Source: M3007 sp031398055 (GTDB lineage Bacteria; Bacteroidota; Bacteroidia; Chitinophagales; Saprospiraceae). From it: DNA of 64,000 bases. Position numbers and translations under genes: made by a program. The notes below the pieces were generated by a model, which saw only the letters and a program-made list of their open reading frames with translations, made no database searches and was not told where the DNA came from. Shown piece by piece: positions 44,064-52,258 of the stretch (the first letter of the stretch is position 1; every line of letters begins with the position of its first letter). The DNA is taken from the NCBI GenBank assembly GCA_031398055.1, contig JANNMS010000263.1, forward strand, positions 1 through 64,000, given 5' to 3'.

Positions 44064-44836
44064 AATTGTTGGATAAATTCAAGACAAGCCATTTCTGGCC
44101 GTTCGTTTTTCATAAAATTTTCGCCAATCAACAAGCCATCGAACCCGGCGGCGAGCAATTTTTTGGCAGTCGCGGGGTCAGAAATTCCGCTTTCCGAAAT
44201 TTTGGCGACCGTTTTTGGCAACAAATCCAGCAACCGGATCGAGTGTTCGATGTCCACTTTGAAATCTTTCAAATTGCGGTTGTTCACGCCCACGACTTGG
44301 ATATTTTCAGAAAAAACATCCAATTCCCGCTCGTCGTGGATTTCCAAAAGGACTTGCAAACCGAGAGAATTGGCGGTTTTTGAAAGATTTTTTACCTCCT
44401 TTTTGGTCAAATTTGCGGCAATCAACAAAATCGCGTCGGCTCCGATGGATTTGGCTTCGAGGATTTGAAACTCGTCCACGACAAAATCTTTTTGCAAAAT
44501 GGGGCAAAAATTGACCGCCCGCGCCGCCCGCAAATCGTCGAATTTTCCACCAAAAAAGGTCGTGTCCGTCAAAATCGAAAGTGCCGCCGCGCCGGATTTT
44601 ACATAACCTGTCGTGACTGTTTCGACATCGGCGAGGCCATTTATCAAGCCTTTCGACGGCGAGCGGCGTTTGAATTCAGCGATGATTCCGGGCGGTTTTT
44701 CTTTGATATTTTTCGCCAGCGGCACGCAGGTTCGGGCGAAAAACGGGCTGTTCTCCAATGTTTTTATTGAAAAAAGTGCTTTTCGGTTGGCGACTTCGCG
44801 TTTTTTGTGGGCGATGATTTTTTGTAAAATATTCAT
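44060..44836 (-). CDS. trpC: indole-3-glycerol phosphate synthase
   Basis: Closes the indole ring from carboxyphenylamino-deoxyribulose phosphate. A 258-residue TIM barrel with IIAEFKRRSPSKG (catalytic Lys), LSILTDTTFFGG, LQKDFVVDEFQI, LLEIHDERE, VGVNNRNL and KISESGI. It is not fused to TrpF here, because TrpF has moved to TrpB. It overlaps trpFB and is separated from trpD by a perfect palindrome. Confidence 0.97.
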   Translation of the reverse strand: MNILQKIIAHKKREVANRKALFSIKTLENSPFFARTCVPLAKNIKEKPPGIIAEFKRRSPSKGLINGLADVETVTTGYVKSGAAALSILTDTTFFGGKFDDLRAARAVNFCPILQKDFVVDEFQILEAKSIGADAILLIAANLTKKEVKNLSKTANSLGLQVLLEIHDERELDVFSENIQVVGVNNRNLKDFKVDIEHSIRLLDLLPKTVAKISESGISDPATAKKLLAAGFDGLLIGENFMKNERPEMACLEFIQQL

Positions 44837-44850
44837 TTTTGGGTCCGCAA

Positions 44851-44883
44851 AACGTCGTCGAGGTTTTAAACCTCGACGACGTT
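44851..44883. repeat. perfect palindrome between trpD and trpC
   Basis: AACGTCGTCGAGGTTT and AAACCTCGACGACGTT flank a single T. The hairpin lacks a T-run, so it is more likely a repeat element or mRNA-stabilising or -processing structure than a terminator. Confidence 0.9.
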
Positions 44884-44896
44884 CCGTTCATCTTTT

Positions 44897-45886
44897 TTAA
44901 TTTAAAGAAATCAGTTTTTTTAAAGCCCTTTTCGCCCGGCCAGATTCCAAAGATTCGGTCGCGGCGGCGATGCCTTCCTCCAAATTTTTGGCGATGCCGC
45001 AACATTTCAAAGCCAGCGCGGCGTTGGCCACGACGACCCGTTTTTGTGGCACAGTGCCTTGACTTTCAAGGATTTGGATGAAAATTTTCGCGGCGTCGTC
45101 CACCGTTTCGCCGCCAAAAATGTCGGTTTCGGAAACCGCGCCGCCGAAATTTTCGGGCAGCAAATTGGCCTCGCCGTCGTGGAAAAAACAAGCCGCCGGG
45201 GCAGTCAACGAGACTTCATCGTAGCCTCCGTGCGTGTGGACAATGGCAAATTTTTTCCCAGATTCCTGCAAAATATATCGGTAAATCCGCCCCAGTTCGA
45301 GGTTGAAAACGCCGGTCAATTGGGCGGCGGGCGAGGCCGGATTGACCAACGGGCCGAGCATATTGAAAAAAGTTTTGATGCCGAGCGCACGTCGGACGGG
45401 CGCGACATTTTTCAAAGCGGGGTGAAAAAGTGGCGCGTGCAAAAAGCAAATCCCCGCTTCGTCAAGTTCGCGGCGCAGCGCGTCGTTGTCATTTTTGAAA
45501 ATGTAGCCCAATTTTTCCATGACATTCGACGAGCCGCAGACCGACGAAACGCCGTAATTTCCATGTTTTGCAACTTTCGCGCCCGCGCCCGCTGCGACGA
45601 ACGAGGCCAAAGTTGAAATGTTAAAAGTGTTTTTTGCATCGCCGCCCGTGCCGCACAAATCGAGGGTCGGCGTGCCGTCAAAATCAACGCGGCGGCAAAG
45701 TTCGAGGAGCGCGTCGCGGAAACCGGCGAGTTCCTCGACCGCGATATTTCGCATCAAATACACGGTGATAAAAGCCGCGATTTGTGCTTCATTGCATTGA
45801 TTCTGAGCGATTTGCATCAGCGCGGCGCGTGCCTCGGCGCGGCTGAGTTTTCGGTGTTCGATGAGATGATTGAGTATATTTTTCAT
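44897..45886 (-). CDS. trpD: anthranilate phosphoribosyltransferase
   Basis: Joins anthranilate to PRPP. A 329-residue protein with the PRPP-binding GTGGDAKNTFNIST (79-92), KHGNYGVSS (109-117), FLHAPLFHPAL, RRALGIKTFFNMLGPLVNP and HTHGGYDEVS. It stands apart from trpG (no fusion). It lies between trpG and trpC in the operon. Confidence 0.97.
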   Translation of the reverse strand: MKNILNHLIEHRKLSRAEARAALMQIAQNQCNEAQIAAFITVYLMRNIAVEELAGFRDALLELCRRVDFDGTPTLDLCGTGGDAKNTFNISTLASFVAAGAGAKVAKHGNYGVSSVCGSSNVMEKLGYIFKNDNDALRRELDEAGICFLHAPLFHPALKNVAPVRRALGIKTFFNMLGPLVNPASPAAQLTGVFNLELGRIYRYILQESGKKFAIVHTHGGYDEVSLTAPAACFFHDGEANLLPENFGGAVSETDIFGGETVDDAAKIFIQILESQGTVPQKRVVVANAALALKCCGIAKNLEEGIAAATESLESGRAKRALKKLISLN

Positions 45887-45913
45887 GTTTTTTTAGTTGG
45901 TGAATGCCATAAA

Positions 45914-45946
45914 AGAAAAGACATTTTTTTAAAAAATGTCTTTTCT
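45914..45946. repeat. perfect palindrome at the trpG stop
   Basis: AGAAAAGACATTTTTT and its exact complement flank one base; the element overlaps the trpG stop codon and is followed on the minus strand by TTTTATGG. It resembles a weak internal terminator between trpG and trpD. Confidence 0.85.
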
Positions 45947-46514
45947 AATCAGTCAACCAATTTTCCAAAATCTGTTTTCCGTGCAGCGTCATCACCGATT
46001 CGGGGTGAAACTGCACGCCGCAAACATCAAATTCCCGGTGGCGCATCGCCATGATTTGCCCGGTTTCGTCCTCGCAAGTCACCTGCAAAATTTCGGGCAA
46101 ACCGTCCCGCGAAACCACCCAAGAATGATAACGACCTGCGTCAAAATTTTGTGGGATATTTTGAAAAATCGGTTCGTCCAGCGCGGTCACGGTCATCGAA
46201 GTGGCGACGCCGTGAAACACATTTTCCAAATTTTCGAGCCGCCCGCCGAACACTTCGCCGATGGCTTGCAGGCCGAGGCAGACGCCAAAAATGGGTTTTT
46301 TCCCGGCCAATTTTTCAATGACCTCGCACAAAATCCCAGATTCGCGGGGCAGACCGGGACCGGGCGACAGCACGATTTTGTCGTATTTTTCAACTTCGGC
46401 GACCGTGATTTTGTCGTTGCGAAAAACATCGGGGCGCGTGCCTGTGATTTCCTCGATGTATTGAACGAGGTTGTAAGTGAACGAATCGTAGTTATCTAAA
46501 ATCAGGATTTTCAT
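45945..46514 (-). CDS. trpG: anthranilate synthase glutamine amidotransferase subunit
   Basis: Supplies ammonia from glutamine to TrpE. A 189-residue class I amidotransferase with ILDNYDSFTYNLVQY, LSPGPGLP, nucleophile Cys in FGVCLGLQAIGE, and catalytic His-Glu in VQFHPESVMT. It is 36 bases downstream of trpE. It might also serve folate synthesis (as PabA does), which cannot be decided from sequence. Confidence 0.96.
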   Translation of the reverse strand: MKILILDNYDSFTYNLVQYIEEITGTRPDVFRNDKITVAEVEKYDKIVLSPGPGLPRESGILCEVIEKLAGKKPIFGVCLGLQAIGEVFGGRLENLENVFHGVATSMTVTALDEPIFQNIPQNFDAGRYHSWVVSRDGLPEILQVTCEDETGQIMAMRHREFDVCGVQFHPESVMTLHGKQILENWLTD

Positions 46515-46550
46515 AAAAAATGAAATTTGAAAATGGTTTTTTGAAATTTT

Positions 46551-47984
46551 TCAAAATGACGCTGCCAATTTCACAGCCCGCCGCAGCGCACCGATTTTGT
46601 TAAAAACTTCCTGGGTTTCCGACTCTTCGTCGGAATATTTCACGACACCCGCCCCGGCCTGAAAATGCAACGTATTGTTTTTTGACAAAAAAGAACGAAT
46701 CAAAATCGCGTGGTTCATCTCGTTCTCAAAATTGAAAAAACCGATGCAGCCGCCGTAAAATCCGCGAGGCTGCGGTTCGAGGTGGTCAATAATTTGCATG
46801 GCGCGAAATTTTGGCGCGCCGGAAAGTGTGCCCGCCGGAAAAGTCTCGCCGAGCAACCGCACCCGCGAGGCATCGACTGGAAATTCGCCCTCGACCGTCG
46901 AAACGAGGTGGATGACGTGGCTGAAAAATTGCACGTCTTTCAACATCGAAACGCGCACTTTTCGGGCAATCCGGCTCAAATCATTGCGGGCGAGATCGAC
47001 GAGCATGATGTGCTCGGCATTTTCTTTCGGGTCGGCCACGAGGTGTTCGACGGCGGCGCGATCGGCGTTGTCGTCACCGGTTCGGCGCACGGTTCCGGCG
47101 ATTGGGTTGATGATGGCTTTCTTTTTTTCGCCGTGCGCCGTCTGCCGTCCGCCATCCGCCGTCACTCGGATTTGGGCTTCGGGCGACGAGCCAAACAAGC
47201 GAAAATCGCCAAAATCAAAGTAAAAAAGGTACGGCGAAGGGTTCACGGAACGCAGCGCGCGGTACACATTGAACTCGTCGCCCGTGAATTTTTGGGAAAA
47301 TTGGCGCGACACGACGACCTGAAAAACATCGCCACGCTGGCAGTGGTTTTTTCCGGCCGTGACCATTTTTTTGAAAAAATCATCGGTCATGTTGGTCTGT
47401 TCGTCGCCCTCGATTTGAAATTTGAAACTGGGGAAAACGGGCGAGGCAATCAAGTTTTCGAGGTCGTCGATGCGCGAAATTTGGCCGTTCGGCAGGTTTT
47501 CGAGGAGCGTCATCGTGTCTTTAAAATGGTCGATGCACACCACGAACCGGAACAAACGATAGCAAAGCAGGGGGATTTTTCGGTCAATTTGGGGCCGGTC
47601 GGCGAGTTCGATATTTTCAAAAAACTGCACCGCGTCGTAGGTTGAGTAGCCGAAAAAACCGTTGAATTTTCGGGCGGTTTTGGTCTCGGTTTCGATTTGA
47701 AATTGGTTGAAAAAATCATCCAAGGCATTGAAAATCAGCGAGTTGGCCGCTATTTTTTTTGAAATTTTTTGGCCGCCGGGCAATTCAGTTTCCAGTCGGT
47801 CGTCGTGCAAAGTGACCCCGGCAATCGGGTCGAGGCACAAAAACGAGAGGCTGTTTTCTTTGGCATGGTAATCCGAACTTTCGAGCAAAAGTGCGCCCGG
47901 AAACCTGTCGCGGAGCCGCAAATAAAGGCTCACCGGAGTGATGGTGTCGGCGGGCAGTTTTTTTTCGAGGACTTGAATTTTCAT
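46551..47984 (-). CDS. trpE: anthranilate synthase component I
   Basis: Converts chorismate to anthranilate. The ATG at 47984 (MKIQVLEKKLPADT) is chosen; the open frame continues upstream through the attenuator hairpin but does not encode conserved sequence. The 477-residue product has LLESSD (the LLES tryptophan-feedback motif), NPSPYLFYFDFG, INPIAGTVRRT, LVDLARNDLSRIA, SGAPKFRAMQIIDHLEP and GAGVVKYSDEESE. A short insert near 47129-47165 (DGGRQTAHGE) is encoded by a microrepeat of GCCGTC-like words just before the PIAG motif. Upstream are a Trp-rich leader peptide and a terminator. Confidence 0.97.
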   Translation of the reverse strand: MKIQVLEKKLPADTITPVSLYLRLRDRFPGALLLESSDYHAKENSLSFLCLDPIAGVTLHDDRLETELPGGQKISKKIAANSLIFNALDDFFNQFQIETETKTARKFNGFFGYSTYDAVQFFENIELADRPQIDRKIPLLCYRLFRFVVCIDHFKDTMTLLENLPNGQISRIDDLENLIASPVFPSFKFQIEGDEQTNMTDDFFKKMVTAGKNHCQRGDVFQVVVSRQFSQKFTGDEFNVYRALRSVNPSPYLFYFDFGDFRLFGSSPEAQIRVTADGGRQTAHGEKKKAIINPIAGTVRRTGDDNADRAAVEHLVADPKENAEHIMLVDLARNDLSRIARKVRVSMLKDVQFFSHVIHLVSTVEGEFPVDASRVRLLGETFPAGTLSGAPKFRAMQIIDHLEPQPRGFYGGCIGFFNFENEMNHAILIRSFLSKNNTLHFQAGAGVVKYSDEESETQEVFNKIGALRRAVKLAASF

Positions 47985-48018
47985 TTTTGAAAAAAGTGGA
48001 TTGAGTTGATTTTTTGAC

Positions 48019-48060
48019 CAACAAAAAAGGCTCACCGCGTGCGGTGAGCCTTTTTTGTTG
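48019..48060 (-). terminator. trp attenuator terminator
   Basis: A near-perfect hairpin (GGCTCACCGC against GCGGTGAGCC, extended by A- and T-runs) lies between the leader peptide stop (48098) and the trpE start (47984). On the minus strand the stem is followed by TTTTTTGTTGG. It is the expected position of an attenuator. Confidence 0.88.
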
Positions 48061-48097
48061 TTGAAATTCAGGATTTCAAAAATACCAAAAAGACAAA

Positions 48098-48163
48098 TTA
48101 CCGGCGCGGATGCGTTTCGGAAACTTGCCACCAATTGATGTTTTTGAAATTGAAATTTTGCAT
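48098..48163 (-). CDS. trpL: trp operon leader peptide
   Basis: A 21-codon frame starts with ATG at 48161-48163 and stops TAA at 48098-48100. Codons 11 and 12 are tandem tryptophan codons (48128-48133), within KNINWWQVSE. Position is as in classical attenuators: promoter, short Trp-rich frame, then a T-run terminator 37 bases after its stop, then trpE. Stalling at the Trp codons when charged tRNA-Trp is scarce would be expected to prevent terminator formation. The antiterminator pairing could not be identified with confidence. Confidence 0.75.
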   Translation of the reverse strand: MQNFNFKNINWWQVSETHPRR

Positions 48164-48186
48164 CGTCAAATATTTTTTTGATGGGT

Positions 48187-48219
48187 CAAAGTAACGGCGG
48201 CATTTTTCAGAGAAACAAG
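48187..48219 (-). promoter_or_regulatory. candidate trp operon promoter
   Basis: On the minus strand TTACTTTG (48187-48194) resembles the Bacteroidota -7 box (TAnnTTTG), with CTTG 21 bases upstream (48216-48219) as a weak -33 TTTG. It would place transcription start 10-20 bases before the leader ATG. Confidence 0.4.
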
Positions 48220-48290
48220 CCGCGCTGGTTTTTTTATTTTAAAATATTTTTTTCCAAAATTTTAAAACTTTGAAAACCAATAGTTTGCGT

Positions 48291-49121
48291 TCATTTTAGT
48301 CCTGCAAAATTTTTCGCAGAATTGGTGTCGCACTTCATCCAATCGGGAACGGGGTCGCCGGTTTCGGCGAGGAACGCGACTTTTCCGGCATCGGTCACAC
48401 GGAATTTCCAGACGTGGGCCTTGCCTTTTCCACTCGACCACGAGCCAAAACGGAGCACAAAATCCAGTTCCCAACCACCCGGAATCCGCCGCGCCACGAT
48501 GTCGTTGCCCATCACTTTTGGGATTCCGAGGTCGATGTCATCCACGCCTTCGACGTTGCTGATTTCGTTGGCGATGGCCGCCATATTTATCGGCGACCGG
48601 GCGCGGATGGTGATCGCGTCCTGGTGGTCCGTCCAGTTTACGTGTTTTTCGATGACCAATTTGTACTTGTCCAAAAGGTCATTGATGGCCGGGCTGTTCG
48701 TTTCGGAAAGGCCTTGTTCGAGGGGTTTTGCCCAGCCGATATTTTTTTGGTAAATGACCACGAGCAGGTCAATCGACGGGTTTGGAAAAGTGTGGACGTT
48801 GCATCGTTCGATGCCTTTTGCCCGCTCGTTGCCGAGGTAAACATTGGCTAACGCGTTGAAAATCAAATCAATAGATTCTTTTTGGATAAACGGGCTGAGG
48901 TAACGAAAGTCTTCGCCGCCCGCGCCGAGGCGCAACGAAAGCCGTGCCGCGTCGCGTTGAAATTTGCGGGCGATGTCTTTTGGCAACTCGCCGGAGCGGT
49001 CTTGAAATTGGTTTTTTTGTGCAAAAAATTGCCCCGGTTTTTCCATCCGGAAAGCGGTGGAAAACAGGAAAACGGCGAAAACAATTAAAATTTTCAAACA
49101 GGTCTGAGATACGGAAATCAT
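48291..49121 (-). CDS. exported protein of unknown function, 276 aa
   Basis: The N-terminus (ISVSQTCLKILIVFAVFLFSTAF) is a signal peptide or membrane anchor. The rest contains a helical part (PKDIARKFQRDAARLSLRLG), then a mixed region with YLSPFIQKESIDLIFNALANVY and KHVNWTDHQDAITIRARSPINMAAIANEISNVEGVDDIDLGIPKVMGND; I do not recognise the family. The product probably faces the periplasm. It ends 70 bases before the trp promoter region and is in the same direction. Confidence 0.8.
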   Translation of the reverse strand: MISVSQTCLKILIVFAVFLFSTAFRMEKPGQFFAQKNQFQDRSGELPKDIARKFQRDAARLSLRLGAGGEDFRYLSPFIQKESIDLIFNALANVYLGNERAKGIERCNVHTFPNPSIDLLVVIYQKNIGWAKPLEQGLSETNSPAINDLLDKYKLVIEKHVNWTDHQDAITIRARSPINMAAIANEISNVEGVDDIDLGIPKVMGNDIVARRIPGGWELDFVLRFGSWSSGKGKAHVWKFRVTDAGKVAFLAETGDPVPDWMKCDTNSAKNFAGLK

Positions 49122-49373
49122 AGTACACAAGATTTAAAATCAAAAAAAGGTGGCTGCAAGTTTTTTCACGAACGGCAAACCAAATTTCTGTGACTCGTTT
49201 TTGTTAAAATTTATGGCATTTTTTTGAAGTGCCAACATTTTACGGACGGTCGGACGGCAGGTTTTGAAGTCACAGAAGTTTAACAAGGATAGCATGGATT
49301 TCGGCCTGAATTGATTGTGTTTGCATGGCTTTTGCAACCCTAATTTTTTCAAATTTTTAATCAAACTCACATC

Positions 49374-50507
49374 ATGCAATCCATCAGTTTCGCTGTCAGC
49401 AACCACCAAGAATTTCAGGAAAATATCCAAAAAGCAAGGGAAAACGGGCTGAATCCGACGCTTGCCATTGTTTTTGCTTCCACCGATTTTGAAATCGAGG
49501 CCATCCAAAAAGTATTTACCGAAAATAAAATCGACCTTTTTGGCTGCACGACAGCCGGTGAAATATTGGACAAGCAAGTTCTTGACCAAAGTGCTGTGTG
49601 TTTGTTGTTGGATTTAAAAAAATCGGCATACAAACTTTTGGCGACCGACCACGGCGGCCATTCTGTTTACAAAACTTCGTTTTTGTTGGGTCAGGAGGCC
49701 AAAAAATCGTTTTCCGAACCGGGCATTTTGCTGCTTTCCGGCGGCGTCGCAGTGAATGCCGACGAAATCGTGATGGGCGTGAAAGATGGCGTTGGCCGCG
49801 AAATCCCATTTTACGGCGGGCAGGCGGGCGATGATTTGCATTTGAAAGAGACCGTTGTTTTTTCCAATAATTTAAAAACCAGCAACGGGTTGGCTTGCCT
49901 GTTTTTGGACACGGAAATCGTGGAAATCAAAGGCATGGCGACGAGCGGTTGGGAAGCCATCGGCGGCGAAAACACGGTGACCGAGGTCGTCGGAAATGTG
50001 CTGCACGGCATCAACGACGAACCCGCGCTGGATGTGTTTTTGAAACATTTTGGCTTTTTTGACAACACTGAAATCCGGGGCAGTGCCATCACCAGTTTGA
50101 GTGCGCAATATCCGCTTCAAATTGTAAAAGATGGTTATACGGTTTTGCGTAGCCCGGTGCTTGCTGATTTTGATAACCGTACTTTGACGCTTTCGACTGG
50201 CGTGGAAATGGGACAAAAATTCCGGTTTTCAATTGCCCCTGGTTTTGAGGTTTTGGAAAAAACGGTGGCTGAATTTTCCCATTTGCAACAACAAACGCCC
50301 AATCCGGATGCCGTGATTTTGTTTTCTTGCAAGGGTCGGCACGCGGCTTTTGGCCCCCTGCTCGAAGAGGAAATCGATGGACTTTACAACCATTGGAACA
50401 CGCCGATGATTGGTTTTTTCAGTTACGGAGAGATTGGCAACACGCCTTCCGGGGTCTGTGAATTTCACAACGAAACCTGCTCACTCGTGCTGCTGCGCGA
50501 AAAATAA
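49374..50507 (+). CDS. FIST-domain sensory protein
   Basis: A 377-residue protein with a FIST_N domain (about 30-215: LAIVFASTDFEIEAIQKVF, LFGCTTAGEI, ILLLSGGVAVNADEIVMGVKDGVG, IPFYGGQAGDD) and a FIST_C domain (about 225-370: ALDVFLKHFG, PLQIVKDG, AVILFSCKGRHAAFGPLLEEEIDGLYNHW, GFFSYGEIG). FIST proteins are predicted small-ligand (possibly amino acid) sensors tied to signalling proteins. The next gene, 24 bases downstream, is a histidine kinase, so the pair probably works as one sensory unit. Confidence 0.93.
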   Translation: MQSISFAVSNHQEFQENIQKARENGLNPTLAIVFASTDFEIEAIQKVFTENKIDLFGCTTAGEILDKQVLDQSAVCLLLDLKKSAYKLLATDHGGHSVYKTSFLLGQEAKKSFSEPGILLLSGGVAVNADEIVMGVKDGVGREIPFYGGQAGDDLHLKETVVFSNNLKTSNGLACLFLDTEIVEIKGMATSGWEAIGGENTVTEVVGNVLHGINDEPALDVFLKHFGFFDNTEIRGSAITSLSAQYPLQIVKDGYTVLRSPVLADFDNRTLTLSTGVEMGQKFRFSIAPGFEVLEKTVAEFSHLQQQTPNPDAVILFSCKGRHAAFGPLLEEEIDGLYNHWNTPMIGFFSYGEIGNTPSGVCEFHNETCSLVLLREK

Positions 50508-50531
50508 ACGCCCCAAAAAACACTAACAAAA

Positions 50532-51524
50532 ATGTCCAACGATAATCCAACAGAAAAATTAAAACTAAAAATCGAGGCACTCGGGCTTTCCCCGGCGGCT
50601 CAAAACGACCTGTTTTTGGAAATCAATTTGGTTGAAAAACAGATTGTCAAGTTGGATTTTAAAAGTTTGCGCTCGGCGAAAGACAAGGAAATTGCGGTCA
50701 ATTTGCTGAACACTTCGCTCGAAAATTTGGAAAAAAACAACCGCGAACTGCTGCTGAAAAACGAGGAAATCGAGCAGAAAAACCTGGAATTGAGCGCCCA
50801 AAAAACACAAATCGAGGCTTCGGCGCAAAAATTGGAGGCCAATTTGCGCGAACTCACCCATTCTTACGAAGCCCTCGAACAGTTTTCGTACATCGCGTCG
50901 CACGATTTGAAAACGCCGCTGCGCAACATCGCCGGGTATTCGCAACTTTTGAAACGGCGGTACGAAAACCAGTTGGATGGGCAAGCCCTCGAATTCCTGA
51001 ATTTCATCGTGGATGGCGTGAAACAGATGCACGAAATCATTTCGGATGTGCAGGAATATTCGCAAATGTCCATCCGGAATTTGCAGCCGGTGCTTTCCGA
51101 TTTGAACAGTTTGGTGGAAAAATCACTAAAAAATTTGGCCGAAGAAATCGAAGAATCGGGTGCGGTGGTAAAAATTACGCCGCTGCCCACGCTGTCCGTT
51201 CACCCGTCTGGCATCATCCAGTTGTTCCAAAACTTGGTTTCCAACGCCATCAAATTCAAAACGGACCAGCCGCCGATTGTCGAGATTTTTGCCGAAAAAA
51301 AGCAAAAACACTGGCATTTTCAGGTTTCTGACAACGGCTGCGGCATCGAAAAAACATTTAACCAAAAAATTTTCCAACCTTTTCAACGTCTTCAAACCAC
51401 GCTGCCCGGCAAGGGAATGGGGCTTGCGATTTGCAAAAAAGTGGTACAATTGCACCACGGTGAAATCTGGCACGAGCCGCGAACGGAGGGCGGGTCGGTG
51501 TTTCATTTTACGATTGCTGAATAG
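50532..51524 (+). CDS. soluble sensor histidine kinase
   Basis: A 330-residue kinase with no membrane segment or PAS domain. A long coiled coil (about 30-118, ENLEKNNRELLLKNEEIEQKNLELSAQKTQIE) leads to the HisKA helix with phospho-His124 in IASHDLKTPLRN; the HATPase domain has the N box LVSNAIKF, G1 SDNGCGIE and G2 GKGMGLAI. Input is probably taken from the FIST protein encoded just upstream. No response regulator is adjacent. Confidence 0.93.
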   Translation: MSNDNPTEKLKLKIEALGLSPAAQNDLFLEINLVEKQIVKLDFKSLRSAKDKEIAVNLLNTSLENLEKNNRELLLKNEEIEQKNLELSAQKTQIEASAQKLEANLRELTHSYEALEQFSYIASHDLKTPLRNIAGYSQLLKRRYENQLDGQALEFLNFIVDGVKQMHEIISDVQEYSQMSIRNLQPVLSDLNSLVEKSLKNLAEEIEESGAVVKITPLPTLSVHPSGIIQLFQNLVSNAIKFKTDQPPIVEIFAEKKQKHWHFQVSDNGCGIEKTFNQKIFQPFQRLQTTLPGKGMGLAICKKVVQLHHGEIWHEPRTEGGSVFHFTIAE

Positions 51525-51576
51525 ACGTTGGACATTGGATGGCCAAGTCCAAAGTCCAACATCCAAAGTCCAAAAC
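51525..51576. repeat. GTCCAAAGTCCAAC-type word repeat
   Basis: The gap between the kinase stop and paaY is made of GACGTTGGACATTGGATGG facing CCAAGTCCAAAGTCCAACATCCAAAGTCC, an imperfect inverted repeat of 6-9-nt words. Confidence 0.75.
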
Positions 51577-52161
51577 ATGATTTACGAATTTCAAGGTTTC
51601 CGCCCAGTCATCCACGAATCTTCGTTCATCCATCCGCAGGCGGCGGTGACTGGAAATGTGATTGTCGGACGCGATGTTTACGTCGGTCCGGGCGCGGCGA
51701 TTCGCGGAGATTGGGGGCAGATTGTCATCGAAGATGGCTGCAACGTGCAGGAAAATTGTACGATCCACATGTTTCCCGGCACGCAAGTTTTGTTGAAAAA
51801 TGGGGCGCACATCGGACACGGCGCGATAATTCACGGGGCAATTATTGGAAAAAACGCGCTCGTCGGCATGAATTCTGTCATCATGGACGAGGTCGAAATC
51901 GGCGACGAATGCATCATCGGCGCACTGTGTTTTATCAAAACTGGTGAAAAAATCCCGCGCCGCAGCCTCGTCGTCGGCAATCCAGGAAAAATCATCCGCG
52001 AAGTTTCGGACGAAATGATGGCTTGGAAAACGGAGGGGACGAAGATTTATCAGGGGCTTCCGGCGGAGTGTTTTGCGTCGTTGCGGGTTTGTGAGCCGCT
52101 GCGGGAAGTTCCAAAATTTGAGAATGAACAAAAGAAAAATTACAAAATCTGGAAAACGTAA
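51577..52161 (+). CDS. paaY: PaaY-type hexapeptide-repeat thioesterase
   Basis: A 194-residue left-handed beta-helix protein from ATG 51577. The order YEFQGFRPVIHESSFIHPQAAVTGNVIVG, GRDVYVGPGAAIRGDWGQIVIEDGCNVQENCTIHMFPG, HIGHGAIIHGAIIGKNALVGMNSVIMD, and the helical end MAWKTEGTKIYQGLPAECFASLRVCEPLREV matches PaaY of phenylacetate degradation, including zinc-binding His residues; it removes dead-end CoA esters. The general gamma-carbonic-anhydrase family is the alternative, but the C-terminal tail favours PaaY. It is the second paa gene in the window, 22 kb from paaA. Confidence 0.9.
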   Translation: MIYEFQGFRPVIHESSFIHPQAAVTGNVIVGRDVYVGPGAAIRGDWGQIVIEDGCNVQENCTIHMFPGTQVLLKNGAHIGHGAIIHGAIIGKNALVGMNSVIMDEVEIGDECIIGALCFIKTGEKIPRRSLVVGNPGKIIREVSDEMMAWKTEGTKIYQGLPAECFASLRVCEPLREVPKFENEQKKNYKIWKT

Positions 52162-52163
52162 TT

Positions 52164-52240
52164 TTACCACAAAGGCACATTAGGAAACATAAGTTTTTAA
52201 AAATCAACAACTTATGTTTCCTGATGTGTCTTTGTGGTAA
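52164..52240. repeat. inverted repeat ACCACAAAGGCACATTAGG type
   Basis: Left arm 52164-52195 and right arm 52209-52240 are nearly perfect complements (ACCACAAAGGCACAT against ATGTGTCTTTGTGGT; AACATAAG against CTTATGTT). It lies between convergent genes and ends in an A-run, so it could act as a bidirectional terminator. Confidence 0.88.
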
Positions 52241-52258
52241 AAAAAATGGTTGTAAAAC

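Noticed and set aside
46710..47645. 311-codon open frame opposite trpE
   Set aside because: Shadow of trpE; no independent start context or domain.
42252..48163. A TRAP- or T-box-type control of the trp operon
   Set aside because: No run of spaced GAG/UAG triplets and no T-box (GGTGG specifier-type) core was seen; the leader-peptide model fits better.
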